Assembly: GCA_009912235.1 (NCBI GenBank)
Contig: WNDS01000005.1
Coordinates: 129,001 to 193,000 of the forward strand
DNA length: 64,000 nucleotides
Origin: Stenotrophomonas maltophilia
GTDB lineage: Bacteria > Pseudomonadota > Gammaproteobacteria > Xanthomonadales > Xanthomonadaceae
Direction: 5' to 3'
Of the stretch, positions 37,218 through 45,941 are shown one piece after another. The number at the start of each line of letters is the position of its first letter. Position 1 is the stretch's first letter. A program made the position numbers and the translations under genes. A model generated the notes under the pieces. The model saw only the letters and a program-made list of their open reading frames with translations, was not told the DNA's origin and ran no database searches.

Positions 37218-37538
37218 CTCTGCCTCGATGCGGGTTGAATGAGCGGAGACACTCCTGCCCGCTCATCGCGCACGCCATGCACACCGAAATGAGACGCATC
37301 GTGCCCCTGCACGACCCTTCAGGAAGGCCCCTGACGCACGCCCTGCAGCGTTGCGTTCCCTGCCAGGCGGCCTGCCTGCGCTGCTTCGCGTAGCCTTGCC
37401 CGGCCACGCGCCATGCACCTTCGCGTTCATCCCGCTGCACACGCCGTGCGCTCCTGGAGCGCAACGTGAGGCCACCGGATGATTTGAATAGATCACAGTT
37501 GCTGCAACGCCGCAACACACGGTTGCACGCGCAACCAA
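37218..37538. other. gltB upstream region, no gene seen
   Basis: The region upstream of gltB is AT-richer around 37475-37500. On the minus strand TTGCGG and a TATTCA-like hexamer are 19 bases apart near 37485-37515, a weak promoter candidate. I find no sigma-54 site (TGGCAC..TTGC) and no coding frame with family features. Confidence 0.35.
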
Positions 37539-37564
37539 CACGCCGGCAAGCCCTTGCCGGCGTG
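37539..37564 (-). terminator. 12-bp-arm hairpin after the I78-like gene
   Basis: CACGCCGGCAAG (37539-37550) pairs perfectly with CTTGCCGGCGTG (37553-37564). On the minus strand it starts 10 bases after the stop at 37575 and is followed by TTGGTTG. A likely terminator separating this gene from the gltB promoter. Confidence 0.55.
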
Positions 37565-37574
37565 CACTTCCGGC

Positions 37575-37964
37575 TCAACCGCAGCGGACGCCGCTGACCA
37601 CGTTCTTCTCGTCCACTTCGATGTTCAGGCGCTCGCCGAGGAACTCCATGGTGGTGACATCACTGGGGTGCAGCACGCGCAGCTGCTTGGCATCGGCATC
37701 GTTCTGGGCCTGCTTGCCGAGCGCTTCGGTGTAGGCCTGACCGACCAGGCTCTGCACCTGGCTGGCATCGCAGCTGCCGGCCGGCGGCGCCTCGGTGGCC
37801 TTGCCGGCATCATCGGCCGGTGCCTTGGCCGCTTCGGCGGCCTGCTGGGCATGGGCGGTGGCGGCATCCTGTTCGTCCATCTGCGGCGACTGGCAGGCAG
37901 ACAGCGCCAGCACGGCCGGCAGCAGCAGGAGGGTGAGGAAACGGGCGCGGATCGGGCTGGACAT
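37575..37964 (-). CDS. I78-family peptidase-inhibitor-like lipoprotein
   Basis: 129 residues. A signal with lipobox (LLPAVLALSAC) is followed by an acidic, Ala-rich linker. The C-terminal 65 residues match the I78 inhibitor pattern: CDASQVQSLVGQAYTEAL, then LRVLHPSDVTTMEFLGERLNIEVDEKNVVSGVRCG with the paired cysteines. I78 members inhibit serine proteases; here the target is unknown. CGGAG lies 6 bases before the ATG. Two relatives occur in the window (39138 and 50079). Confidence 0.8.
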   Translation of the reverse strand: MSSPIRARFLTLLLLPAVLALSACQSPQMDEQDAATAHAQQAAEAAKAPADDAGKATEAPPAGSCDASQVQSLVGQAYTEALGKQAQNDADAKQLRVLHPSDVTTMEFLGERLNIEVDEKNVVSGVRCG

Positions 37965-38078
37965 CGGAACTCCGGATGAGACGGACGGACAAACCCGGAG
38001 CATAGCTGCTGCACCCCCTCACGTGTTTGTGTTGCGTTATCGACGCGGCCGTGGCGCCGTGCCGCCGACACTGCAGGC

Positions 38079-39131
38079 ATGCCCACCGCCCCCACGCCCG
38101 AACGCCAGGCCGCCCGTGCCGCCGGCCTGCGCTACGTCGATGACACCCAGCCCGGCTTCAGCCGCCGCCGCGCCGGCAAGGGCTTTGCCTACCGCGATGC
38201 CGATGGCCACGCGGTGCGCGATGCCGCCACTCTGCAGCGCATCCGCGCACTGGCCATTCCGCCGGCCTACACCGGCGTGTGGATCTGCGCGCAGGCCAAC
38301 GGCCACCTGCAGGCCACCGGCCGCGACGCGCGTGGGCGCAAGCAGTACCGCTACCACCCCGACTGGGCCGTGATGCGCGATTCAGGCAAGTTCGACCGCA
38401 CCATCGCCTTCGGCGAAGCACTGCCGGGCCTGCGCCGGCGGCTCAGCCGGGACCTCAGGCAGCGCGGCTTCCCGCGCGAAAAGGTACTGGCCGTGGCGGT
38501 CGCGCTGCTGGCCGACACCCTGGTGCGGGTGGGCAATGAAACCTACGCCAAGGAGAACAAGTCCTACGGCCTGACCACCCTGCGCAACCGCCATCTGGAC
38601 CTGCTGCGCGGCGGCCGGGTGCGCATGCGGTTCCGTGGCAAATCCGGGCAGCTGCATGAGGTGACCGTGGGCGACCGCAGGTTGGGCACCCTGGTGCGTG
38701 GCGTGCAGCAGCTGCCGGGCCAGGCGCTGTTCCAGTACCGCGACGACGACGGTGTCGTGCAGCCGGTCGACTCCGGTGCGGTCAACCACTACCTGCGTGA
38801 GGTGATGGGGGAAGACTTCACCGCAAAGGATTTCCGCACCTGGGGCGGCACCCTGGCGGCGGTACAGACCTTCGCTGCCACCGAGCTGCCGGAACCGGCC
38901 AGCCAGCGGACGCTGGCCAAGGCGCAGCGCAAGGTGATGTGCCAGGTGGCCGCGCGGCTGGGCAATACACCCGCCGTCTGCCGCAAGGCCTATATCGATC
39001 CCTGCGTGTTTGCCGGCTGGGAACGCGGCGAGCTCAGCGCGCAGGCGGGCCTGCGCGACCCGCGGCAATGGGAGCAGGCCACGCTGAAAGTGCTGCCCCG
39101 GGCGCGGCGGCTGGCCCGGCGCAGCAGCTGA
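38079..39131 (+). CDS. DNA topoisomerase IB
   Basis: 350 residues, a bacterial (poxvirus-like) type IB topoisomerase. LRYVDDTQPGFSRRRAGKGFAYRDADG is the N-terminal domain, RVGNETYAKENKSYGLTTLRNRH contains the first catalytic Arg, KDFRTWGGT carries the second, and the nucleophilic Tyr lies in CRKAYIDP near the C terminus. The enzyme relaxes supercoils through a 3'-phosphotyrosine link. Type IB enzymes are found in a minority of bacteria, including Xanthomonadaceae and pseudomonads. Confidence 0.93.
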   Translation: MPTAPTPERQAARAAGLRYVDDTQPGFSRRRAGKGFAYRDADGHAVRDAATLQRIRALAIPPAYTGVWICAQANGHLQATGRDARGRKQYRYHPDWAVMRDSGKFDRTIAFGEALPGLRRRLSRDLRQRGFPREKVLAVAVALLADTLVRVGNETYAKENKSYGLTTLRNRHLDLLRGGRVRMRFRGKSGQLHEVTVGDRRLGTLVRGVQQLPGQALFQYRDDDGVVQPVDSGAVNHYLREVMGEDFTAKDFRTWGGTLAAVQTFAATELPEPASQRTLAKAQRKVMCQVAARLGNTPAVCRKAYIDPCVFAGWERGELSAQAGLRDPRQWEQATLKVLPRARRLARRSS

Positions 39132-39137
39132 GCGCGG

Positions 39138-39551
39138 TCAGCCGCAATAGTTCGCGGTGATGTTGTTGGTGCGGCCGGTTTCGATGGTCAGGCGCTCACC
39201 GCCCTGCGCGGCGGCACCGGCGGCCGGATCGGCCAGGCCGCTGGCGGTGTTGCCGTTGTAGGCGCGCTGCCCGCGCAGCACCTGCACCTGCAGGCTGTCG
39301 CTGTCCACGCGCGCACGTTCAACGGTAGCGGCCGAGGCGGCCAGGCCGACGGCGCCCTTCACCATGTCGATGTGGCACTGCCCGGAAATGACGCCGTCGA
39401 TGGGCTGGATCTGGGCCATCGGCGTGCTGCTGCACGCGGCCAGGCCGAGGGTGAAGGACACGGCGAGCAGGGGTTGCAGCAGGGCACGTATGGCGGGTGG
39501 TCCGGCAGGGAGTGAGGTACCAGCGTGCCGCGCACGGCGTGGTGGCCACAT
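39138..39551 (-). CDS. I78-like secreted/lipoprotein, divergent member
   Basis: About 137 residues. A hydrophobic stretch with lipobox (LLAVSFTLGLAAC) is followed by GVISGQCHIDMVKGAVGLAASAATVERARVDSDSLQVQVLRG and a C-terminal cysteine (NYCG). The two cysteines, the A..A.VERAR.DS segment and the final x-x-x-x-CG resemble the I78 inhibitor fold, but the central proline motif is absent. The start is uncertain: ATGs at 39551 and 39581 both give a long N-region before the signal, and neither has a clear ribosome site. It lies tail-to-tail with topoisomerase IB, 6 bases apart. Confidence 0.6.
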   Translation of the reverse strand: MWPPRRARHAGTSLPAGPPAIRALLQPLLAVSFTLGLAACSSTPMAQIQPIDGVISGQCHIDMVKGAVGLAASAATVERARVDSDSLQVQVLRGQRAYNGNTASGLADPAAGAAAQGGERLTIETGRTNNITANYCG

Positions 39552-39669
39552 GAACGTCTGCACGCGCCGGGCACGTGCCATTCACCGCCGCCGACCGCTG
39601 CGCTGGCCACACTGCCTGTGCGCCGTCGAGCGTGAGCAGCACCCACCCAACCCACCCGAAGGAGACCGC

Positions 39670-40803
39670 ATGGCCACGAGCAAGAAAGCTCCCGCCCGCC
39701 GCAAGGCGTCCCCCAAGGTGCGCAAAGGCGCTACCTCCACCCCCACGGCAACCGCAGCAGATACTGACCGCCCGCGCGTGGTGAAGACCGCCACCCGCAA
39801 GGCTGCCGCCAGCGATCCGCGCGCCGCGCGCGTGGCAGCCCGCCAGCGCCGGCTGCAGGATCAGGAAAAGGCCAAGGACGTGCGCGCGACCCGCAAGGCC
39901 GCCAGGAAGACGACGGCCAGCCCGAAGAAGAAGGCGACCCAGGCCGGTACCCGCCAGCAGCCGGAAACCATGCCCGCCCAGCATGTGGCCAAGCCAGGCC
40001 ATGAACATGCGCTGGAACTGGCGCCGCGCTTCCAGGCCCCCGACTATGTGGGCAGCGGCAAGCTGCAGGGCATGCGCGCGATCGTTACCGGCGGCGACTC
40101 CGGCATCGGCCGCGCCGTGGCCGTGCTGTTCGCCCGCGAAGGGGCCGACGTGGCGGTGCTGCACCTGGACGAAGCCAAGGATGCCGCCGTCACCCGCCAG
40201 CATGTGGAGCGCGAAGGCGCGCGCTGCGTGGTGATTGCCGGCGATGTGCGTGACCCGCGTTTCTGCGACAAGGCCGTCAAGCAGGTCGCCAAGGCCTTCG
40301 GCGGCATCGACATCCTGGTCAACAACGCGGCCTTCCAGCTGCACTGCGAGCGGCTGGAAGACCTGGAAGACGCGCACCTGCAGGAAACCCTGCAGACCAA
40401 CATCGGTGGCTACATCCAGATGGTGCGCGCGGTGCTGCCGCACCTGGGCGAAGGCGCCAGCATCATCAATACCGGCTCGGAAACCGGGCTGTTCGGCAGC
40501 AAGGCGCTGGTGGACTATTCGGCCACCAAGGGCGCCATCCATGCCTTCACCAAGGCGCTGGCCAGCCAGCTGCTGCCGCGCGGCATCCGCGTGAACTGCG
40601 TGGCCCCCGGCCCGGTGTGGACGCTGCTGAACCCGGCCGACAAGCAGGCCCCGGACGTGGCCAAGTTCGGCAAGGACAGCGACATGGGCCGTGCCGCGCA
40701 GCCGGAGGAGCTGTCTCCGGCGTATGTGTTCCTGGCATCGCCGGCATGCGCCAGCTACATCAGCGGAGTGGTGCTGCCGGTGATGGGCGGGCCGCGGGGG
40801 TGA
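39670..40803 (+). CDS. Short-chain dehydrogenase with a histone H1-like N-terminal tail
   Basis: 377 residues. The first 100 are Lys/Arg/Ala/Pro-rich (KKAPARRKASPKVRKG..., RKAARKTTASPKKKAT), like bacterial H1-type proteins. A classical SDR follows: nucleotide motif TGGDSGIGRAVA, NNAA, catalytic Ser (NTGSETG) and YSATKGAI (Tyr-x-x-x-Lys), and a C-terminal substrate region like YghA/GsiB-type SDRs (MPAQHVAKPGHEHAL at the linker). An AAGGAGA ribosome site lies 6 bases before the ATG. The tail suggests DNA or membrane anchoring; substrate is unknown. Confidence 0.85.
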   Translation: MATSKKAPARRKASPKVRKGATSTPTATAADTDRPRVVKTATRKAAASDPRAARVAARQRRLQDQEKAKDVRATRKAARKTTASPKKKATQAGTRQQPETMPAQHVAKPGHEHALELAPRFQAPDYVGSGKLQGMRAIVTGGDSGIGRAVAVLFAREGADVAVLHLDEAKDAAVTRQHVEREGARCVVIAGDVRDPRFCDKAVKQVAKAFGGIDILVNNAAFQLHCERLEDLEDAHLQETLQTNIGGYIQMVRAVLPHLGEGASIINTGSETGLFGSKALVDYSATKGAIHAFTKALASQLLPRGIRVNCVAPGPVWTLLNPADKQAPDVAKFGKDSDMGRAAQPEELSPAYVFLASPACASYISGVVLPVMGGPRG

Positions 40804-41034
40804 ATGGATGAGGGCGGGGGCCGGGGCACGCCGGGAGATGGAAGCGCGACTCCATCGCGGAGCGTTGCCGCGGCCTTCGCTTTGCACCGTTGCGCCCTGC
40901 CTGGCGAAGGGGCAGTTTCATTACCGCCGCTGGGAGTGGTCAGCGGGGTGGGGCGGTGATCACGGCGGGGGCAACGCGGGCGACTGCGTGATCACATTCA
41001 AGGCAGTTGCCCGTGCGACTTGCCTGCCCGTGGA

Positions 41035-41568
41035 TCAGCTACGGGCGCGGCGCAGCACCCACCTGCCCGCCGGCCGCAGCAGCAGGTGCGCAGCGGCGGA
41101 GATGCCTACAACCAACAGCCCGAACAGGGTGGGCAGGATCGAGCCGAACACGAACGTCATGCCTAGTACGAAGCCGAACAGGTATTCAGCGCGGTAGACG
41201 GGCAGCACCAGGCCGGTGAGCAGCACGCCCAGGAAAACCATGCTTGCGGCCGATTCGCTGCCGGCAACAAAAGCCACCGACAGTGCGGCGCCAACAGCCA
41301 GCGCGCCCGCCCATGCGGCCAGCGCAGTACGCGCCGCCGAAGGTGCGGCCGCCGCCCTGCGCGCGACTACGCTGCCGGCGAGCCATCCCAGCACGGGCAG
41401 CACCAGCAGGCCCCATGCATTGGAGATCGTCGGCAGGTCCGCGCGGTTGAGCAGATGGTGGCTGAGGATGCCGCCGTGGGTGTGTTCCCAGCCCAGATGC
41501 GCGGCGGCCGCAAGCACTGCGAGGCCGAGCGCGGCGGCAGGGAACCAGCGGTGCATCGCGTTTGCCAT
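41035..41568 (-). CDS. Small integral membrane protein of unknown function
   Basis: 177 residues with about five hydrophobic helices (e.g. AAALGLAVLAAAAHLGW, GLLVLPVLGWLAGSVVA, FGFVLGMTFVFGSILPTLFGLLVVG). A His-rich turn (HLGWEHTHGGILSHHLL) lies between helices 1 and 2 and could bind metal or haem. The start at 41568 (MANAMHRW) has AAGGAAAG at good spacing. I do not recognise the family. Confidence 0.7.
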   Translation of the reverse strand: MANAMHRWFPAAALGLAVLAAAAHLGWEHTHGGILSHHLLNRADLPTISNAWGLLVLPVLGWLAGSVVARRAAAAPSAARTALAAWAGALAVGAALSVAFVAGSESAASMVFLGVLLTGLVLPVYRAEYLFGFVLGMTFVFGSILPTLFGLLVVGISAAAHLLLRPAGRWVLRRARS

Positions 41569-41839
41569 TGTCTTTCCTTGGGTGTTGAAGGGCCATCGTG
41601 GCCGGTGCATCGCGCGGGTAGGGGCAGTCCGACGGACTGCGCAGGCCGATGCTAGTGGAAATGCGCGGGCAAGGCGTATGCCGGGCGGTCGTGTTACTTC
41701 TGGCGGCGCAGATGTCCTGACTGCAACGCTTCGCCGGCATGCATCAGCGACATCAGTGGTGTTGCGGCCGGTGCGTAGAAAAGAGTCGGATGCGCAGAAA
41801 GTTCAAGCGTGTGCTTTGTTTCCAAACAGTGACGCGGGT

Positions 41840-42748
41840 TCAGGCGGTCACCAGGCGGCTGACGTAGTCGAGCAGCGCCCGGGTCTTGGCCGGCACATGA
41901 TGCCGGGAGGGGTAGTACGCATACAGCGGGAAGCGCTGGTCGGACCAGTCGGGGAACAGCTGCACAAGGCGGTTGGAGGCGATGTAGTCGTCCAGCCCCA
42001 GTTCGAACAGCTGGGCCACGCCCAACCCGGCCAGGCAGCTGGCGTAGGCGCTTGCCGAATCGTTGACGGTCAGCATGCCGTGCGGCTTGATGTCCACCCG
42101 CTTTTTCTTGTGGTGGAAGTTCCAGGCGAACGGGCGCCCGCTGACCGGTTCGCGGAACAGGATGCAGCGGTGCGGCTGCAGTTCCAGTTCACGCGGCGAG
42201 ACAGGGTGCCCATGACGCTCCAGGTACGCCGGTGAGGCCACCGCGAACACACGCGTATCAAGCAGCTTGCGTGCCACCAGCGTGGACGACTGCGGGTGCC
42301 CGAAACGGATGGCCAGGTCGAAGCCATCGGCCACCAGGTCACCCAGCTCGTCGCGGCTGCGCAGCTCCACCTCCAGCTCCGGATACATGTCCATGAAAGC
42401 GCCCAGCCGCGGCCCCAGGATCACCTGGGTAAAGAACGGGTCGATGTTCACCCGCAGGCGCCCGGACACCTTCTGCGCATTGCCAGCCGCGCTGCCGGTG
42501 GCTTCGACCAGCGCATCGATCAACGGCATTACTTCTTCGTAGAAGCGGCGGCCCTCGTCGGTCAGCCGCACCGAGCGCGTGGTGCGTTCGAACACACGGA
42601 TGCCCAGGCGTGCCTCCAGCCGCGCGATGGCACGGCTGACACCGGACTGGGACATGCCGAGGGTTTCAGCGGCGCCACCGAAGCTGCGCGCATCAACCAC
42701 GGCCGCCATGGCGTCCACACCTTCGAGCAGCTGGGGGCTGACCTTCAT
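41840..42748 (-). CDS. LysR-family transcriptional regulator
   Basis: 302 residues. The N-terminal winged helix (DAMAAVVDARSFGGAAETLGMSQSGVSRAIARLEARLGIRVFERTTRSVRLTDEG) is typical of LysR proteins that act with small co-inducers. The effector-binding domain runs from about residue 90. It is divergent from the SDR-MFS-oxidoreductase-FAH genes and probably regulates them and itself from the shared 150-base region. Confidence 0.93.
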   Translation of the reverse strand: MKVSPQLLEGVDAMAAVVDARSFGGAAETLGMSQSGVSRAIARLEARLGIRVFERTTRSVRLTDEGRRFYEEVMPLIDALVEATGSAAGNAQKVSGRLRVNIDPFFTQVILGPRLGAFMDMYPELEVELRSRDELGDLVADGFDLAIRFGHPQSSTLVARKLLDTRVFAVASPAYLERHGHPVSPRELELQPHRCILFREPVSGRPFAWNFHHKKKRVDIKPHGMLTVNDSASAYASCLAGLGVAQLFELGLDDYIASNRLVQLFPDWSDQRFPLYAYYPSRHHVPAKTRALLDYVSRLVTA

Positions 42749-42753
42749 TGATG

Positions 42754-42778
42754 ACTCATGCGCATTTATATTATGAGT
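42754..42778. promoter_or_regulatory. Candidate LysR operator
   Basis: ACTCAT-N13-ATGAGT is a perfect interrupted palindrome in an AT-rich patch directly before the lysR start codon and upstream of the divergent operon. Location and symmetry fit a LysR-type recognition site; the half-sites differ from the bare T-N11-A rule. Confidence 0.5.
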
Positions 42779-42898
42779 TTCATGCTATCACATTTGCGTC
42801 ATCCAGATTCCACCATTGCTTCCGCCACGGCAAGCAGCGCCGTTTCCGGGCAGGTTGCCCGGGCCGCACGTGGCAGCAGACTTTCTGGAGCAGACACA

Positions 42899-43675
42899 GT
42901 GACTCGTATTCTCGTGACCGGATCTTCCGACGGCCTTGGGCTGCTGGCAGCGCGGCAGCTGGTGGAGGCGGGCCATGCGGTGGTGCTGCATGGCCGCAAC
43001 CCGGCCCGCGCGGCACACGCCCTGGCGCAGGTCCCTGGCGCGGCCGGCGCGCTGCACGCGGATCTGTCCAGCCTGGCCGAGGTCAAGGCGCTGGCGCAGC
43101 AGGCCAATGACAGCGGTCCGTTCGACGCGATCATCCACAACGCGGCGGTGGGCTTTGCCGAGCCGCGCCGGATCACCACGCCCGACGGCCTGGCGCAGGT
43201 GTTCGCGGTGAACACGCTGGCGCCCTATGTGCTCACAGCGCTGATCAAGCCGCCCAAGCGGCTGGTCTACGTCAGTTCGCAGCTGCACCTGCGCGGCGAT
43301 GCGTCGCTGCACGATCTGAACTGGGAGCAGCGGCGTTGGGATGGCATGCAGGCATACGCCGATTCCAAGCTGCACATGGTGCTGCTGGCCTTCGCCATCG
43401 CCCGGCGCTGGCCCGACGTGCTGTCCAACTGCGTTGAACCCGGCTGGGTTCCCACGCGGATGGGCGGACCGGGCGCACCGGGTGACCTGAAGCTGGGCGC
43501 ACGTACCCAGGCCTGGCTGGGCGCGGGAACGGCCCCGTCCACCCGTGTCACCGGCGATTACTTCCATCACCACCGGTCAGCGGAAGTGCTGCCGGCGGCC
43601 TTCGGGCCTGCGCTGCAGGAGCAGCTGCTGGCGCGCTGCGCCGATCTTTCCGGCGTCGCCCTGCCCCTGCGCTGA
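42899..43675 (+). CDS. Short-chain dehydrogenase
   Basis: 258 residues from a GTG start with GGAG 8-9 bases upstream. The nucleotide-binding motif TGSSDGLGLLAA, NAAVG, VYVSSQLH (Ser) and YADSKLHMVLLAF (Tyr-x-x-x-Lys) are present; the product resembles retinol-dehydrogenase-like SDRs. First gene of the set regulated by the divergent LysR protein. Substrate is unknown. Confidence 0.85.
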   Translation: MTRILVTGSSDGLGLLAARQLVEAGHAVVLHGRNPARAAHALAQVPGAAGALHADLSSLAEVKALAQQANDSGPFDAIIHNAAVGFAEPRRITTPDGLAQVFAVNTLAPYVLTALIKPPKRLVYVSSQLHLRGDASLHDLNWEQRRWDGMQAYADSKLHMVLLAFAIARRWPDVLSNCVEPGWVPTRMGGPGAPGDLKLGARTQAWLGAGTAPSTRVTGDYFHHHRSAEVLPAAFGPALQEQLLARCADLSGVALPLR

Positions 43676-43778
43676 CACCTGCGCTGCCGCCCTGCGCGGC
43701 GCGCTGCCCACACACCGGCACGACCCCGTGGTGAAACCCCACCGGCCAGTGCCGTCCCCGCCTTTCGAGACCCCTTCC

Positions 43779-44986
43779 ATGCACAGCACCACCACCACCG
43801 ATGTTCCGCATCGGCACGCGCCCACGGTATCCAGGGCACGCGCCATCGCTGCTGTCCTGGCACTCAGCCTGGGCTGCTTCACCTTCGTCAGCACCGAACT
43901 GATGCCCGTGGGCGTGCTGCCGGCACTGGCCGAAGGGCTGCACGTTTCGCTCGGCGCAGCCGGCTACCTGGTGACCATCTTCGCCTTCATGGCGGCACTT
44001 ACCGCCGCGCCGCTGACCAGCCTGCTGGGCGCGCTGGACCGCAGGACGCTGATGGCCGGCCTGCTGGCGATGTGCTGCGTCGGCAACCTGGTCACCCTCC
44101 TGGCACCGGGCTATCCGGTGGTCTTCATCGGGCACATCCTGGTCGCCGCGGCCATCGGCGTGTTCTGGTCCACCGCCGTGGTGACCGCCGTGCACATGGT
44201 GGCTGCGCGCCACGCCGTGCGGGCGACATCGGTCGTGTTCGGCGGCGTCTCGCTGGCGGCCGTGCTCGGTGTTCCGGCAGGCACGCTGCTGGGCGACCTG
44301 TATGGCTGGCGCTCGGTATTTGCCGCGCTGTCGGCGCTGAGCCTGGTGGTGTTCACGCTCATCGCCTGGTCGGTGCCTGCGGTGCGCATCTCCAAGGCGG
44401 CAAAGCGTGGTGCCATGGCGTCGGTGCTGAAGAACGGGTCGCTGCTGATGGTGTTCGGCATCACGGCGCTGGTGGTCACCGGTAACTTCCTGGCCTACAC
44501 CTACATCTCCCCGTACCTGGAACAGATTGCCGGGCAGGGACCGTCGCGCATCAGCCTGCTGCTGGTCTATGGTGTGGCGGGCGTGGTCACCAACTTCGCC
44601 ATCGGTCCGCTTGCCGCCCGGCACCCGCGCACCACGCTGGGGCGGTGGCCGCGCTGCTGACCGCCAGCCTGTCCTGCATGGATGCCGGTGCCACCGATGC
44701 GACGGCGATTGCGCTGCTGATGGCGGCCTGGGGCGCCGCCTACGGTGCGCTGCCGGTGCTGCTGCAGACACTGGTCTTCAAGCAGGCCTCGAAGATTCCC
44801 GGTGCGGCCGATGCGGCCACCTCGATCAACGTGTCGGTGTTCAACGCGGCCATCGGGCTGGGCTCGCTGCTCGGTGGCCTGCTGATCAACCTCAACGGCC
44901 CGCGCCCCATTCCCCACCTTGCGACCTGCTTCGCGCTGGCCGGCTTCGCCGCCATCCTGGTCAGCCGTGAAAAGCGCCAGCGCTGA
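43779..44986 (+). pseudogene. MFS efflux transporter (AraJ/YdhP-like), frameshifted
   Basis: About 402 residues. The sequence starts MHSTTTTDVPHRH and has helix 1 with SLGCFTFVSTELMPVGVLPALA, typical of DHA1-type sugar/drug efflux proteins; LLGALDRRTLM is the motif A region. At 44639-44642 there are four G where five are needed: CTG GGG GCG GTG would give LGAVAALLTASL, which continues in the frame that ends at 44986. As read, the protein ends after about ten helices (LGRWPRC). Likely one missing base rather than old decay, since both parts are well conserved. Confidence 0.75.
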
Positions 44987-45035
44987 TGCACGACAGTCTC
45001 TCTCTCCGCCTGCCACGCCACAAGGAATCCATCGC

Positions 45036-45905
45036 ATGAACAACATCACCGTACTGGGCCTGGGCGCGATGGGGTCGCGCATGGCCGCCCGCCTGCTGTC
45101 GGCCGGCAAGACGGTCACCGTCTGGAACCGCAGCGCCACTGCCGCCGCTGCGCTCGTCGCGGCCGGTGCACGGCAGGCCGGCACGCCGCGTGAGGTGGTG
45201 CAGGAGGCCGACGTGGTCATCTCCATGCTGCGCGATGACGATGCGTCGCGTGCAGTGTGGCTGGATGTCGGGCACGGCGCGCTGGCCGGCATGCGCAGCG
45301 CCAGCATCGCCATCGAAAGCTCCACGCTCAGCCCGCAGTGGATCACCGAGCTGGATGGGCACATGCGGGCGCAGAACATCGCATTGCTGGAAGCGCCGGT
45401 TTCCGGCTCACGCGTGCATGCCGATGCTGGCCAACTGGTATTCCTGGCAGCGGGCGAGGAACCGGTCTTTGCCGCCTGCCGCGACGTGCTGCTGCTGGGC
45501 GCCGGTGCCCACCATGTCGGCCACGTGGGTGACGGTGCCCTGTGCAAGCTGGCCACCAACGCCCTGTTGGGCCTGCAGGTACTTGGGCTGGCCGAGGTCA
45601 TTGCCATGCTGGACAGGAAAGGCGCCGACACCGGGCGCATCCTCGCGGCGATGGCATCCACGCCGGTGTGGTCGCCGGTGGCGACCTACCTCTCCGGGTC
45701 GATGACCGCCGCCCGCTTCGAGCCGCAGTTCCCGGTTTCGCTGATGGAAAAGGACTTCAGCTACACCCTGCGCGAGGCGGGGGCGGAGCATCTGGCGCCG
45801 ACCATCGCGGCCGCGCGGCAGGTTTTCCTTGCGGCCAAGGCGCAGGGGCTGGGCGACGAGAACATGACCAGCGTCATCAAGCTGTTCCAATCCCGGGATC
45901 ACTGA
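45036..45905 (+). CDS. NAD(P)-dependent oxidoreductase of the 3-hydroxyisobutyrate dehydrogenase family
   Basis: 289 residues. VLGLGAMGSRMAARLL is the dinucleotide motif, followed by TVWNRS, and EAPVSGSRVHADAGQL is the substrate motif. The catalytic Lys region reads CKLATNALLG. Family members reduce or oxidise beta-hydroxyacids or imines (glyoxylate/succinate semialdehyde reductases). AAGGAA precedes the ATG. It probably belongs to the same transcript as the MFS gene (49 bases upstream) and the FAH gene. Confidence 0.87.
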   Translation: MNNITVLGLGAMGSRMAARLLSAGKTVTVWNRSATAAAALVAAGARQAGTPREVVQEADVVISMLRDDDASRAVWLDVGHGALAGMRSASIAIESSTLSPQWITELDGHMRAQNIALLEAPVSGSRVHADAGQLVFLAAGEEPVFAACRDVLLLGAGAHHVGHVGDGALCKLATNALLGLQVLGLAEVIAMLDRKGADTGRILAAMASTPVWSPVATYLSGSMTAARFEPQFPVSLMEKDFSYTLREAGAEHLAPTIAAARQVFLAAKAQGLGDENMTSVIKLFQSRDH

Positions 45906-45941
45906 TCCCTCCCGATCCTCTCCCCCACACCGAGGTTCACC

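Noticed and set aside
37218..37538. Riboswitch or attenuator ahead of gltB
   Set aside because: No recognisable riboswitch core, no leader peptide with runs of one amino acid, and no terminator/antiterminator pair seen.
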